From the NCBI GenBank assembly GCA_024509875.1, contig JAMPIV010006386.1:1-64000 (forward strand): DNA of 64,000 nucleotides, in the 5' to 3' direction. Source of the stretch: Oreohelix idahoensis (taxonomy: Eukaryota > Mollusca > Gastropoda > Stylommatophora > Oreohelicidae). Of this stretch, positions 10,976 through 21,500 are shown one piece after another. The notes beneath the pieces are model-generated. The model searched no databases and had not been told where the DNA came from. It saw only the letters and a list, made by a program, of their open reading frames with translations. Each line of letters starts with the position of its first letter. The first letter of the stretch is position 1. A program made the translations under genes and the position numbers.

Positions 10976-11397
10976 TTGCAAAGCAGCCCTCATTCTGGAA
11001 TCGCCACATAAGACATGTACAGGGAGACAGAAAAACAAAATAAGAAGGGAAATGGAGACAGTCATGAAAGGGGAAAAGAGAATGTTAAAAGACCTCAAGC
11101 GGATGTCACAGGACAGGAAAATGAATTTAATGGTATGAAGACATGCAATTTTTGAGTATTCATTTTATCTGCTATTTTTTAAAACAATTGTGCACTTCAA
11201 ACGCAAACAAGAAAGCAGAGCTATAGATAACTTACCAATCCAATAGCAATTCCCACACATGCTACAGCAGTGGCAGGCAACAAAATAAACAACAGTACAT
11301 GGTTGTCTTTGCCATCCTGATGACCTGCAGCTGACGAGGTTTCATTGGCAAAATTTCTGACTGTTGTGTCAGCAATAGATGAATCTTGTAGTGACAT

Positions 11398-13328
11398 ATT
11401 TTTATTACAAAATTGTATGCAGGAGGCTTTCAAATTGCAAAGTTAATTTTCTTTTTAAAGACCACAAATAACTTGCTTGTGACTAGACATCACGAGTCAG
11501 ATAAATTGCTCTGCCTGCTGTAGACATTGTAATGGCCGATTCCAGAAAGCAAAGACTCTTGTTGTGTTAGAAAGCGTTCTTAGAAAGCCATTTTAAAATA
11601 CTTTACATGAACTTGATGTGGTGATGGCCACTGTCCCCAATAAATTTGTAATCATTTTGTTTATGAGTTTTTTTTTTTAAACAAAGTATCCTGTATAACC
11701 CTTGATGGGTTATAATTAGGATATATAGTGTAATAAATTCAAGACAATATAGTAACTTCTTCCCCCCTCCACTCAGTCCTTTATACCGCTTTCGTTGGTG
11801 TGTGTGTAAAGGTAGTTGCATGGAACATATGGCTGTAGAGGAGTGAAGTGTTATAGTGAAACTTCACTATACTAGGTCCAGCTTTATGAGGTGGGCTGGC
11901 AAGTTCCCTTCCTCGCTGTCTTTGTCATCCTTAACTCAAGAGTAGCGTCAGGTACCCATTTACTGCTGTGTGGGCTGTTAACAAAAACTGTTTTAAAAAA
12001 AAAGCAAATTTGAATTGTTGCTAACAACTCCACAGCTCAGACAGAGCGCAGTTAAATGGTACTGCTTGACCTCAGCATCGGTCAGGTCTGTTAAAAAGAG
12101 TTACAAGCCAGAGAAATCTAAGCAGTGTGGTTATTATTTAAAAGCTGTCACTAGGCATTAAAGGTAGGCCTACAACAGGATTGCTGCCTTACTGCTGCGT
12201 GATTCTGCATTTTAAATAGGCCCTATAGCACTAACACCACAAGAATGTTATTTATGTTTTAAATATACCGATAAACTGGATGAAATCGAACACGCGTACC
12301 AATGTTCTTAATTTCAACTTAAAACCGCTCTTATATTGGCCTACTAAATTCTAACTCCTTTTCTGGCTATATATTGATATCTGAGGTGCGGTAATTAACA
12401 AATTATCTTACAGATCAAACCACCAGGATGTTTACGTGGTTAAGTATAAAACATGGAATCCTAACCCAAATTTTAACCCTAATCCTAACCCTAGGTGCTA
12501 CGAAACAACACTTAACTACACATATTCGCTGCGGAGCAAAAAAGTACGAGAAATGGGAAATTACCAATATCAGTGTTGTCGGACTCGAGTCAGTCAACTC
12601 GGACTCGAGTGGGACTTAAATCACCCCAACGACTCCATGCAACACTCGACTCCCTCGTCAGGCATTAACGACTCGACTCGGGACTTAATATTAAAAAAAA
12701 AAAATTTTGGTAAACCGACTTGCCGTTCTCATTCGCTACGCACTGTTTCAGAGAAACCATAAAATGATAATGTTTAAATCGGCATCACCCAGACATCTCA
12801 ACATATACTACAACTACTTTGTGCACGCATTATATTTACTTGAGCGTGTCAGATATGTTAGACACTGTTGTTAGATAAACGTTGACGGGCCATCATATTA
12901 TGAACCTGAAAATTAACATACCTCCGCTATCTAAACATAATCACCCAGACCGAGGGGGGAGGGGGCAGGGGATATACTTTGCGCCAGAAGGATAAATATC
13001 CTCTGGAGCGTCGGTCATTAAAACAACAACCCGAGATTTAGTGCTCAGCAAGTGCATTATTCCATCCGTTGTAGGTTGTGGGGAAAATATGGTTGAGATT
13101 ACAGTATTTTTAAAATGCAATACTGAAAAATAACTCCAATCACATAAAAACAGTCAGCAAATAAAATAATGAAAATATATATTATTATTGCTCATTATTA
13201 TTTATGGTGATTGATGTGATTGTTCGACCCTTCAGGACGACAGCGCCACAGATAATCGGAGGAAGCCTTAGCAATTGTTTCAGACCATTGACTTCCTGAT
13301 ACCCATGATTGAGTGAGGTACAGCACAC
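11398..13328. other. Upstream flank of left SMIM29-like copy
   Basis: No gene recognised. It holds the putative 5' UTR/promoter of the minus-strand gene just right of 11,397, a TA(A)CCCT-like stretch (12,463-12,495, three to four imperfect telomere-type units), and a cluster of GACTCGAGTC / GACTCG words at 12,580-12,690. Mirror at 42,785-44,716. Divergence between arms is a few per cent with small indels. Confidence 0.5.
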
Positions 13329-13336
13329 CATGCCCC

Positions 13337-13784
13337 CAGGGCCGGATTAAGCTAGTACGGGGCCTGTAGCATATGTTAAGAAAGGGGCCCTATATTTAAA
13401 AAAAAAAAAAAAAACAACACAAATATATTTGAACACATACATTTTTAATTTGCATAGTAATTATCATTATCAAAAGTAACAACACAGTCAACATTATTGT
13501 TTAAATATTAATGTTTCTACATTTAGCATGAGCAAATTTGTTGATGATGTAGGATGTATCAATTTCACGCAGAAGTTTATGTCCAATGCTCATTAGTGTG
13601 AGATTGTTCAATCTTTTTTGAAAATGAAAAGGCGCTAAAGATGGCATAAATCACAAGATCATTGGTTTAACGCTCGTATTAGAAGATGACCAAAAAATTA
13701 TGTACATATTTATTGGCGCGGGGCCCCTAAAAGCGCGGGGCCCGTAGCATATGCTACTTTTGCTACTACGTTAATCCGGCTCTG
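13337..13784 (-). mobile_element. Internally deleted hAT-like transposon, left copy
   Basis: Terminal inverted repeats CAGGGCCGGATTAA and its counterpart CAGAGCCGGATTAA, with further inverted words (GTAGCATATG). Flanked by a perfect 8-bp direct repeat CATGCCCC (13,329-13,336 and 13,785-13,792), the duplication size of hAT elements. Inside, the minus strand still carries a transposase C-terminus (better in the mirror: LTLMSIEHKLLREIDTSY, a hAT dimerisation-domain ending). 448 bp, so non-autonomous. Confidence 0.85.
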
Positions 13785-13897
13785 CATGCCCCTCCACTCT
13801 GTCATCCCTTTCCCTTTTCATTTAAATACTTATACTTACGTGCACGCTAGTTCCTTACGTATAATCGAACATATTTACATTTTAAATCTGTGCAGTT

Positions 13898-14233
13898 TTG
13901 CTTTTCCAACTTTACTACAGATTACCTTTCACTTGGACAATGCTCACGTGTTATAAATCTGTTATTTCAGGAAAAACATATTATCTATGTATAATATATG
14001 ACTCCGCTGCACACAGTAAATTAGATATAATTCAGCATCAAGCTGTATGTACAATAGCAGGTGCAATCAAATCAACATCAATGGAGGCTCTAGAGTTGGC
14101 TTTAGGAATTCTACCCTTGGAATTACGGGGAAAGGAGTTAAGACTAAATTGCATGAACAAAGTTATGTTAGATAAATCTCACTCAACATATACAGCTTTT
14201 ACCAAATGTCAACTAGCAACTCAGGTCAATCCA
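13898..14233 (+). pseudogene. LINE RT C-terminal fragment, left copy
   Basis: Encodes YDSAAHS, LDIIQHQAVCTIAGA and LELALGILPLELRGKEL. This pattern (YGSA....LD..Q..ALR.I.GA..ST....L....G..PL..RR) is the post-palm part of I/Jockey-like LINE RTs. The right copy (41,870-42,214, minus) is longer at its end. In the left arm it is fused directly to the RTE-like LINE at about 14,234 by loss of about 430 bp that the right arm keeps. Not functional. Confidence 0.6.
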
Positions 14234-14635
14234 ATGATCGAAGTAAGCACCATACCACCTGAATATAACATAGAAGTACAAAACAAATTCGAAGTGCTGA
14301 TGGCTGTACAAGAAGATATGACACCTGATGAACTAGCCACACACGCGAGAGATATTCTCATCTCATAAGCACAATACATGATCCCTAGAAAAGTGCACAA
14401 GAAGCAGATATACATCACGGAGGAAAAACTGAGGCCCATAGAAGAAAGAAGAAAATTAAAGTAAACAGGGGTAGAACGCAACAGTGACAAATACAAAAGC
14501 TGCACAAGAGACATCAGGAGAGAGATTATGAAAGACAAGAAACAGTACATAACGAACACCTGATATAGAATAGAAGATCTGCAATTGCAGGGAAAAGATG
14601 GGGATATGTTCAAGGAAATCAGAACGCTAACATAT
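14234..14635 (+). pseudogene. RTE-like LINE (host of the nest), 5' piece, left
   Basis: Encodes the region after the endonuclease of an RTE-clade LINE: VSTIPPEYNIEVQNKFEVL, then the linker toward the RT, ending KDGDMFKEIRTLTY where the LTR element inserted. The right arm still has the endonuclease end TGADCYSDHEQLIADFKLKL, which includes the SDH motif. The LINE continues at 18,156-18,400 and 24,131-25,310, so it was interrupted twice. Two stops are visible in this piece. Confidence 0.75.
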
Positions 14636-14982
14636 TGTGACAGTGCCATAGTCATCTCGCCTGTTTTTCCACCGCCATTTTGTCGTTATGTGGCAGCCAT
14701 CTTTGTTTACATCTAAAAATAGCTACCTTAGCTAGTTCAAGAACATTCCTAGGACTTAAAGTCTACGAACGCTGTCTGGGTGTTCGGTAGTATTAAATGT
14801 TGATCTGTATAAGGCTTTGTGTTGCTTGAATTGCTAAGTCTGCTGCTGAGAGGGTTGCAAGCAACCAATAATTGCAACCCCTGTCAAACGATCCTTAATA
14901 AATTTTCTTAGTGCATGGGTCTTGGGTGTGAGGTAGCCACATCGACATAAGTTCACCTCAACCACAGCTAGCCCCTGTCACA
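14636..14982 (+). repeat. 5' LTR (short, intron-less), left
   Basis: 347 bp, TGTGACAG...CTGTCACA. Compared with the 3' LTR it lacks 124 bp (equivalent of 16,935-17,058) and exactly the 874-bp GT-AG interval 17,085-17,958, with exon sequence joined as AGGACTT/AAAGTCT. It keeps the AATAAA polyadenylation signal near its end. Near its end it also carries a short extra segment (GGTAGCCACATCGACATAAG) not in the 3' LTR. Mirror at 40,699-41,045. Confidence 0.9.
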
Positions 14983-14984
14983 AG

Positions 14985-15002
14985 TGGCGTCGTCGACAGG
15001 AT
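14985..15002 (+). promoter_or_regulatory. Primer binding site candidate
   Basis: TGGCGTCGTCGACAGGA starts two bases after the 5' LTR. TGG complements the CCA end of a tRNA, as expected for a primer binding site. The tRNA species was not identified. Confidence 0.55.
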
Positions 15003-15143
15003 TGACAGATAGCACGCGGTGAAGCAACTCTACAGTAATCAGAGTAACAACAGCCGAAACAGTAGAACACCCAGTTCAGTGCAAGGCAAGGGACGGGATC
15101 ATCCAGTTTGTCAATATTTCTAGTCAACTCTACTAGCAACAAG

Positions 15144-16007
15144 ATGGCGACACGCAGCACGCGTGCTGCTGGTAGATTGGATAACGAAGATGTGGCTGAG
15201 GTGGATGACCCTGTAGTGGGGCTGGATCGTCAACCAGAACGAGTACAGTACATCGTGGTACCTACTCACAAGAAAGTGCGGTGCTTTGGGGAGCGCACGG
15301 GTCCTACGGCCGAGGAATATGTCAGAGAGGTGAGAGCTGCCTGGAGAGAAGGAATGATGAGTAAAGAGGACCAGGCGGATGTTATTCTTGACAGTGTGAC
15401 CCCAAGTGTTCGCAGGGAGCTGAGGATTCAGGCTAATGACGATGACCCAGAAGCAATGCTACATTCCATTCTTAGGGTGTATGGGGAGCGTCGAAGCATC
15501 CCAGAGCTAATGGCCACTTTTTACTCTACCCGGCAAGGTGCAAGGGAGTCTCTTTGGGAATTCTCCCATCGCATCCACGAGGTGTTCGAAAGTGTGGTAA
15601 GGGCACAAAAGCAGAATAACGTCACTCCTTTGGAGCCATCCTTTCTTCGTGACCAGTTTGCTGCTTGTCTGAGAGATGATCTACTAAGAAAGCTTGCAAA
15701 GGAAATGATCATCAAAGAGCCTACAGCATCGTTCACGTCGGTGAGAGACTATGCCCTACGGTTTTTAGAGACTGAACCCACTTCTGGGGCTGGTGTTGCC
15801 AGTGTTGAAGTGGCAAGAACAGAGACTGTGTCAGATACACATGCATTAAACGCAGAAGTAGAGCGGCTGAGAGCACAGGTGGCTCAATTAGAGGCTAAAA
15901 TTGATGCGATGACTCAGGAGCAGGGGAGACGTACCAGGACAGTTCGTTGTTTTAGATGCAGAGAACTAGGCCACGTACAGAATCGATGTCCACAGACATT
16001 AAACTAG
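15144..16007 (+). CDS. Gag-like capsid protein with one zinc knuckle
   Basis: 287 residues from an ATG in good context (AAGATGG). The middle is an alpha-helical capsid-type region (WREGMMSKEDQADVILDSV, then the LWEFSHRIHEVFE and LRDQFAACLRDDLLRKLAKE segments), like Ty3/gypsy gag and the vertebrate PNMA proteins derived from it. A short coiled coil (VERLRAQVAQLEAKIDAM) precedes a CCHC knuckle CFRCRELGHVQNRC, then the frame stops. In an intact element this protein forms the particle and binds the RNA. The right-arm copy is cut short by a nonsense change (TTA to TGA) after residue 235. Confidence 0.85.
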   Translation: MATRSTRAAGRLDNEDVAEVDDPVVGLDRQPERVQYIVVPTHKKVRCFGERTGPTAEEYVREVRAAWREGMMSKEDQADVILDSVTPSVRRELRIQANDDDPEAMLHSILRVYGERRSIPELMATFYSTRQGARESLWEFSHRIHEVFESVVRAQKQNNVTPLEPSFLRDQFAACLRDDLLRKLAKEMIIKEPTASFTSVRDYALRFLETEPTSGAGVASVEVARTETVSDTHALNAEVERLRAQVAQLEAKIDAMTQEQGRRTRTVRCFRCRELGHVQNRCPQTLN

Positions 16008-16429
16008 ACCCCTCTGCAGCTGGGAGTCAGGTTACAGAAGGGGAGCAGAATGACTCAAAGATAATGATGGTTGGTGGTCGACCGGAGTGTGAGGTACTTA
16101 TAACAGGAAAGAAAGTCAAAGGCGGCCAGGAATGTAAGGGTAGCAGGAGGCGACCCAGGGCACAGAGGAAGCCTAGGAAAATAAGATGCTTCAATTGTGG
16201 AGACTTTTCAGACCACATGGCAGCCAAGTGTCCTCAGGGCCTGCTTCCGAAGCGATGTTTTCAGTGTAAGTCCCCAGGCCATTTGATATCGGTTTGTCCC
16301 TCAAAGAGCGCTCTCTCTAGGCGTACCAACACCTCCAGATTGCCGTCACGGTGCAAGCCAAGAGATGGCCGTGGGCGCCAAGAAAAGTGGTTGACATTCA
16401 GAGGAGGAGACTCATCTAAAACACGTTGA
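15956..16429 (+). CDS. Overlapping second zinc-knuckle frame (gag-pol junction remnant)
   Basis: Overlaps the end of gag in another frame, so it may have been reached by ribosomal frameshifting in the parent element. It contains GRPECEVLITGKKVK, which looks like the start of a retroviral-type protease but stops before any DTG/DSG active site. It then switches to a basic stretch and two further CCHC knuckles, CFNCGDFSDHMAAKC and CFQCKSPGHLISVC. The parent was therefore rearranged here. No enzymatic domain remains. Right-arm copy at 39,256-39,762 (minus). Confidence 0.55.
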   Translation: MQRTRPRTESMSTDIKLDPSAAGSQVTEGEQNDSKIMMVGGRPECEVLITGKKVKGGQECKGSRRRPRAQRKPRKIRCFNCGDFSDHMAAKCPQGLLPKRCFQCKSPGHLISVCPSKSALSRRTNTSRLPSRCKPRDGRGRQEKWLTFRGGDSSKTR

Positions 16430-16478
16430 AGGACACGTTTCCAGGCTACGAGGGGCGCACGTAAGAGCAGAGGCACCG

Positions 16479-16838
16479 TTGCAAAATTTTGTAGCAGTCC
16501 GGAAAGAGAGATGTGACAAGGTGTCGTGTTCTATTCCACTACAGGTGGGAGAATTGGTGAGGAAAAGAATGCACTACGTGGAGAGATCCAAAATTCGTGA
16601 CATGTGGTCAGAAGAGGAGTACATTGTTGTTCGTGCTCCCACAATGACAGGATTATGGCTCCCATATGTCATCCAACGAACAGATGGAGTGAGTCCGAGC
16701 ATTAGAGACACTGGCAACGAACTGAGACGAAGTGAAGACAAAGATGATTCTCCAGATTTGGTAGATACGACACTAGGCCTACCTGAAGCGCCTAGCTTAG
16801 TGCAGTTGTCGGGACGACGACAAATTAGGCGGGGAATA
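16479..16838 (+). pseudogene. Integrase C-terminal remnant
   Basis: Encodes LQVGELVRKRMHYVERSKI, then MWSEEEYIVVR and LPYVIQRTDG, the small beta-barrel tail found at the end of Ty3/gypsy integrases. The zinc and DDE catalytic parts are missing, so this is the remnant left by an internal deletion. The open frame runs on into the 3' LTR. Mirror 38,848-39,165. Confidence 0.6.
16828..16838 (+). promoter_or_regulatory. Polypurine tract candidate
   Basis: AGGCGGGGAAT lies directly before the 3' LTR, where plus-strand DNA synthesis would be primed. Confidence 0.55.
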
Positions 16839-18155
16839 TGTGACAGTGCCATAGTCATCTCGCCTGTTTTTCCACCGCCATTTTGTCGTTATGTGGCAGC
16901 CATCTTTGTTTATATCTAAAAATAGCTACCTTAGTTGTGCCGATACGGATAGCAGCCAATCAGAGAAGAGAATCGTTCAGGCTAGAGCGGCAGTTGAAAA
17001 TTCTTTATTCATTCTGGTCGCCGTCGCAGAGAAAGAACACGCTTTGAGAGCTGAAGTCTAGTTCAAGAACATGCCTAGGACTTGTAAGTAGATATAGTAT
17101 TATTCTCCAACATTCTAAAGTCTTTACAGTGCTAGAATGGATATAGGATATTAGATTTACCATCTTTGTGCCATAGTATTTTAAGTAAGTATATATTTAA
17201 TTCTGTGGTGTTTATTTCGCGTCCGTTTGATATTATCCAAATCTATTCGAAAATGGCGTGGGTCCATGTTCAGGAAATATAACACGTGGCCGGTACTAGA
17301 ACTGGCATATTCAGTTATTACATTTGTGTAAATGAAATTTAATGCTTAAGTATCTCCATATTGTTTGGGGTCCAGGAAACCTCCCAGGAGCTTATGTAAA
17401 TCCGACACGTAGTTGGTTTGAATAATATATTTAATTGTGGCGCGATTTAGACTGTTATATTTATTAACTACGGTGCGGATGCCGAAATAGTTTATTTTAG
17501 CGTGGCGAGTGCTGCAATATATTATGTTACAGCTTACTAGGATAAAGTCCTGTGCTTTTTCAGTAATGTTAGACTGGTTATGTGGTGTAAGTAATAGTAA
17601 GATCGGCTAGCTAGTTGGTGTTAGCTTTCTTAGTTTCCTAGTCTTTTATACTGTGTAAAATCTCCATTGGTTATTTGTACCGCTTTATATAGCTTTGCTA
17701 AGCCATTATTTCTATAATAGTTAGTATTATAATGTAAGGTTACTATAGAATGTACAACCACGCAGCTTAGCTGGGTGTTAGCGTGGCTGTATGCCGTTCT
17801 CGCAAGATGGCGTAGCCATAGAGCGCGTGGTATGAATGGGTACCTGTAGCTGATTGATCATGGCTGACTGTGGTGGGCGCATGTTTTCTGAATGGTAAGT
17901 GTTATTATTTATGCTATTGATTTTCACTTAGACATTGTTTTTATATATTGTTTTTCAGAAAGTCTACGAACGCTGTCTGGGTGTTCGGTAGTATTAAATG
18001 TTGATCTGTATAAGGCTTTGTGTTGCTTGAATTGCTAAGTCTGCTGCTGAGAGGGTTGCAAGCAACCAATAATTGCAACCCCTGTCAAACGATCCTTAAT
18101 AAATTTTCTTAGTGCATGGGTCTTTCGGTGTGAGCTACACCTAGCCCCTGTCACA
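16839..18155 (+). repeat. 3' LTR (long, intron-containing), left
   Basis: 1,317 bp, TGTGACAG...CTGTCACA. Relative to the 5' LTR it has an extra 124-bp promoter-like block (16,935-17,058, with GCCAATCAGAGAAG and CTTTATTC) and an 874-bp interval with GTAAGT at its start and TTTTTCAG at its end. An AATAAA signal lies at about 18,100. Mirror 37,530-38,847, which keeps the same structure. Confidence 0.9.
17085..17958 (+). other. Intron inside the LTR
   Basis: Starts GTAAGTAG and ends TTGTTTTTCAG. The other LTR lacks precisely this interval, with the flanking bases joined cleanly. That is what a spliced transcript copied into DNA would leave. No coding sequence is recognised within it. Confidence 0.85.
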
Positions 18156-18400
18156 ATATAATGATTTTAGACCATCATTACATGCAATTAATGATAACAA
18201 TGGTAACATTTTAACAGAAAGTAAGGATATATTGGAGAGATGGAATGAGTACTGCAGAGAAATGAATGAGGATAGTACAAAGACTTCAGACGTGACGATT
18301 GAAAATGAAGAGAGAGAGCCAGAACCTATGTTAGATGAAGTACGTGCGGCAATCAAAAGCCTGAAGAAAGGAAAATCACCAGGATGCGATGACATACCAA
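18156..18400 (+). pseudogene. RTE-like LINE, middle piece, left
   Basis: Encodes NDFRPSLHAINDNNGNILTE, then ERWNEYCREMNED and IKSLKKGKSPGCDDIP, the linker and the first RT motif of an RTE-clade LINE. The frame is consistent with the piece before the LTR insertion. It ends at the first copy of the Penelope target duplication GACATACCAA (18,391-18,400). It resumes at 24,131 with the same 10 bases, then TELIQAGGEA. Confidence 0.85.
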
Positions 18401-18574
18401 ATTAGTGGCGTTGCTACGGGCACCAAAATGGGCCCGAGTTATGCCTGCCTCTTCATGGGTCACTTTGAATATTTGGTGCTTCAAAGTTACGATGGACCAT
18501 TACCTGAGTTTTACCGTCGCTATATCGACGATGGTATTGGTGTCACAGGCATGTCTGAAGTCAACCTCCGTAGA
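18401..18574 (+). pseudogene. Penelope-like element, 5'-truncated RT piece
   Basis: Encodes ISGVATGTKMGPSYACLFMG, then LPEFYRRYIDDGIG. This is the RT palm of a Penelope-like retroelement with the YIDD catalytic box. The element starts mid-RT right after the target duplication, as expected for 5' truncation. It is interrupted at AACCTCCGTAGA (18,563-18,574) by the I-type LINE. The frame (codon phase) is the same as in the second piece after 22,601, so the element was open when the LINE landed. Confidence 0.85.
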
Positions 18575-21500
18575 CCCCATCAAGGCCAGCTCCTTGACGT
18601 GGAGATGGGGCTCAAGTACAGCCATCAGCGGCTGAAAAACCAAGACTGGCCAGGCCCTCCTAGACTCGAGCAAGACCACAGTCTGCCCTAGCAAGTCAAG
18701 GTGCTGAAGACGGAGGCAACCAGCCAAGAGGCGCTATGGGAAGTATGCCTATATCTGCAAAACGTTATGGCACTCGCCCTGTGACGGACACCCAGGCAGG
18801 CGCAGTGCCGGGCCCTCTGCCTCGGAAGGGCCCAACCCCTACTACTGGGAGTCCTTCTCAATTGCCCCGGGGAGCCAGGAGGCATGAGAATAGAGCTACT
18901 GGCCAAGCAAAGAAAAGACCATTTAAAATAATGCACTGGAATGCTGAAGGCGTCAATAGTAAAAAAGACGGCTACAGCAAAAAATTAGAGCTCGAAAATA
19001 TCTTGAATGAAGAGCAAGTAAATGTATGTTGCTTGCAAGAAACCCACCTCAACAAAAACATAGCCTTCAAAATCAGAGGCTACCAGTGCTACCGATCTGA
19101 CCGAATAGACAGGCGAAAAGGTGGAATACTGACACTCGTGAGGAATAACATCAGTGCATGTCAGCTTGAAACATATATGGAGGGGGCGGAATACCAGATG
19201 CTTCATCTCAGGACAGAAAGTTCAGAATTCCACCTGCTCAACTACTACTGTCCGAGCGACCGCCCACTGGCACTAGATACAATCCCAGCAAAAGAAAGAC
19301 TGATTGTATGCGGAGACTTCAACAGCCACTCACAGAGCTGGGGCTATGATCACATGGACAGGAGAGGTGAGGAGCTTGAAAACTGGCAGGATGACAATGG
19401 GCTTATCCTGATTAACCAGCCAATCGACCCACCAACCTTCTACTCGAGATCATGGCACACCACCTCTACACCAGACCTGGCATTCCACTCACCCAGCTTG
19501 GAGTGGAACACCACACGCGTTGTAGGGAAACAACTTGGAGGCAGCGACCACCGGCCAGTCTTCCTAATTGTGGAAAATGAACTTGTCAAGGAGAGCAGCA
19601 CTCTCTCTAGGTGGAACTACAAGAAGGCAGACTTTACAATGTACCAGCACCGTACTAGTATACTGGCTAGAGATCTGACTGTAGACAAAGACATCAATAA
19701 GCTAGTTGATGAATTCAGCAGATGCATATTACAGGCTGCTCGTGAAACAATACCTAGAGGGGCTCGTAAGCACTACAAACCATATTGGAATAGTGAACTA
19801 GAGCAGCTGCACAACGACGTGGAAACATCTCGAAAGCAGGCAGAGACCAGTCCATGCCAAGAACACCACAATAACTACCAGCAAGCTAAGGCCAAATTTC
19901 AAAGGGCCAAGTTGCAGGCCAGGCGAAGAAGCTGGAAGGAGAAAACAGAGTCCTTGAACTTTGAAAGAGATACGAGGAAACTGTGGAAGCTGGTAAAGCA
20001 ACTTAACGATGAAGGTACAGAGAGAAACTCAAGGATTGCTCTGTACAAAGATGGAAACATCCTCATGGGAAAACAGGCAGCTGATCACTTTGCAGACTCC
20101 TTTGCTAAAGACAACAACATCGAAGTTAGCCCAGAGAAGCAACAGGAGACTCGTGAGAAACAACACGCAGGACGAGATGGAACCATACCTGAAGTTATGG
20201 AGGCACCAATCACATTCAGAGAACTGGAGCTTGCAATATCCAAATTGAAAATGAGAAAGTCGCCAGGAGTTGATGGAGTGTCCAATGAAATGATTAAGAA
20301 CTTGGGAACCGCAGCAAAAACAAAGCTGCTGCAGATCTTCAATATCTGTTGGAACTCAGGCAGAGTTCCACAGACCTGGAGGGAAGCAATCATGATACCA
20401 CTCCTAAAACCGGGAAAAGACAGTTCCACTGCCTCCAGCTACAGACCAATCAGCCTTACAAGCTGCCTCTGCAAAACAATGGAACGTATCATCAACCTCA
20501 GGCTACAGTGGTACCTTGAAAGTGAAAACCTTCTTGTACCACAGCAGGAGGGCTTTAGGCAGTGTTATTCCACCGAAGATCAGGCAACTTACCTTTCCCA
20601 AGAGATTGAGGATGCGTTCCAAGATAAGAAACTGGTACTAGCAGCATGGATAGATCTAAGAAAAGCATTTGACAAGGTTTGGAAAGAAGGGCTTCTGAAG
20701 AAACTGAGAAATTGTAGAGTGAATGGTAAGATGTACAAATGGGTGAAAGCATACTTGCATAACAGAAGAGCCCGAGTACAACTAGATGGCCTCAAGAGTA
20801 AGAAAATTCTACTGCGTCATGGCGTCCCTCAGGGAGGGGTTCTGTCCCCCACACTTTTCCTAGTCTACATCAATGACCTGGTTGCTGAACTACCACATGG
20901 AATGAAAGTGGCAATGTACGCTGATGACCTGGTAATATGGTGCACAGATGAGCATGCAACAGTGGCCACCAAACTGCTACAAAGAGCTATAGATGCCTTA
21001 ACCTCATGGGCAAATAGATGGTGTGTCAGCATCAACACAGACAAGTGCAGCACTACGCTCTTCACCCTCTCTCCCAAACAAAAAGCTGGTGTCATCAAGA
21101 TAAACGAAGAGCTCCTGAGAGAAGATAAACAACCCACCTATCTCGGAGTTACATTCGATGATAGGCTGACATGGAAGCAGCACATCAACAAGGCAGCAAC
21201 AAAGGCCAGGAGGAAGCTAGCCATCCTGAGAAAACTAAGTGGAACCACATGGGGAGCCAGCGGGAAAATACTTAGTAAAGTTTACCAGCAGGGCATACGA
21301 CCACACCTGGAATATGGGTCAGCTGCGTGGTGTCCAGCATCAAACACCACATTACAAGAGCTAGATAAGGTGCAAAACCAGGCGCTTAGGGTCATCACGG
21401 GGGCAATGAAATCAACGCCTATAGTGGAGATGGAGAAAATGGGGAGGATACAAGCACTGAGAGAACGCAGAGACACGAAAGTGCTAACACAGGCAGAAAA

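Larger units (their letters stand above)
3197..11397 (-). pseudogene. SMIM29-like membrane protein gene, left copy (microexon broken)
   Basis: Mirror of the gene at 44,717-53,529. Coding exons on the minus strand are exon 1 at 11,236-11,397, microexon position 7,978-8,016, exon 3 at 3,605-3,713 and last exon at 3,197-3,244. Exon 3 and the last exon are identical in sequence to the right copy, exon 1 encodes the same residues, and the splice sites of exons 1 and 3 are intact. The 26-nt microexon, however, has become 39 nt by insertion of a near-palindromic G5-T4-A5-C5 block, which shifts the frame, and its donor GTGAGA reads ACGAAG. If the sequence is right, this copy cannot make the normal protein unless the microexon is skipped, and skipping would also shift the frame. 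A local sequencing error is the alternative. Confidence 0.65.
14636..18155 (+). mobile_element. Non-autonomous gag-bearing LTR retrotransposon, left copy
   Basis: Bounded by LTRs that begin TGTGACAG and end CTGTCACA, and flanked by a 4-bp target duplication ATAT (14,632-14,635 and 18,156-18,159). Inside, in order: primer-binding-site candidate, gag frame, a second zinc-knuckle frame, an integrase C-terminal remnant and a purine-rich tract. Protease, reverse transcriptase, RNase H and most of integrase are absent, so it would depend on a relative. The gag type and the integrase tail point to a Ty3/gypsy-type element. It is inserted in the RTE-like LINE. The two LTRs differ by a promoter segment and a whole intron. 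Confidence 0.9.

Noticed and set aside
12463..12495. Telomere or chromosome end
   Set aside because: Only three to four imperfect TAACCCT-type units inside ordinary sequence.
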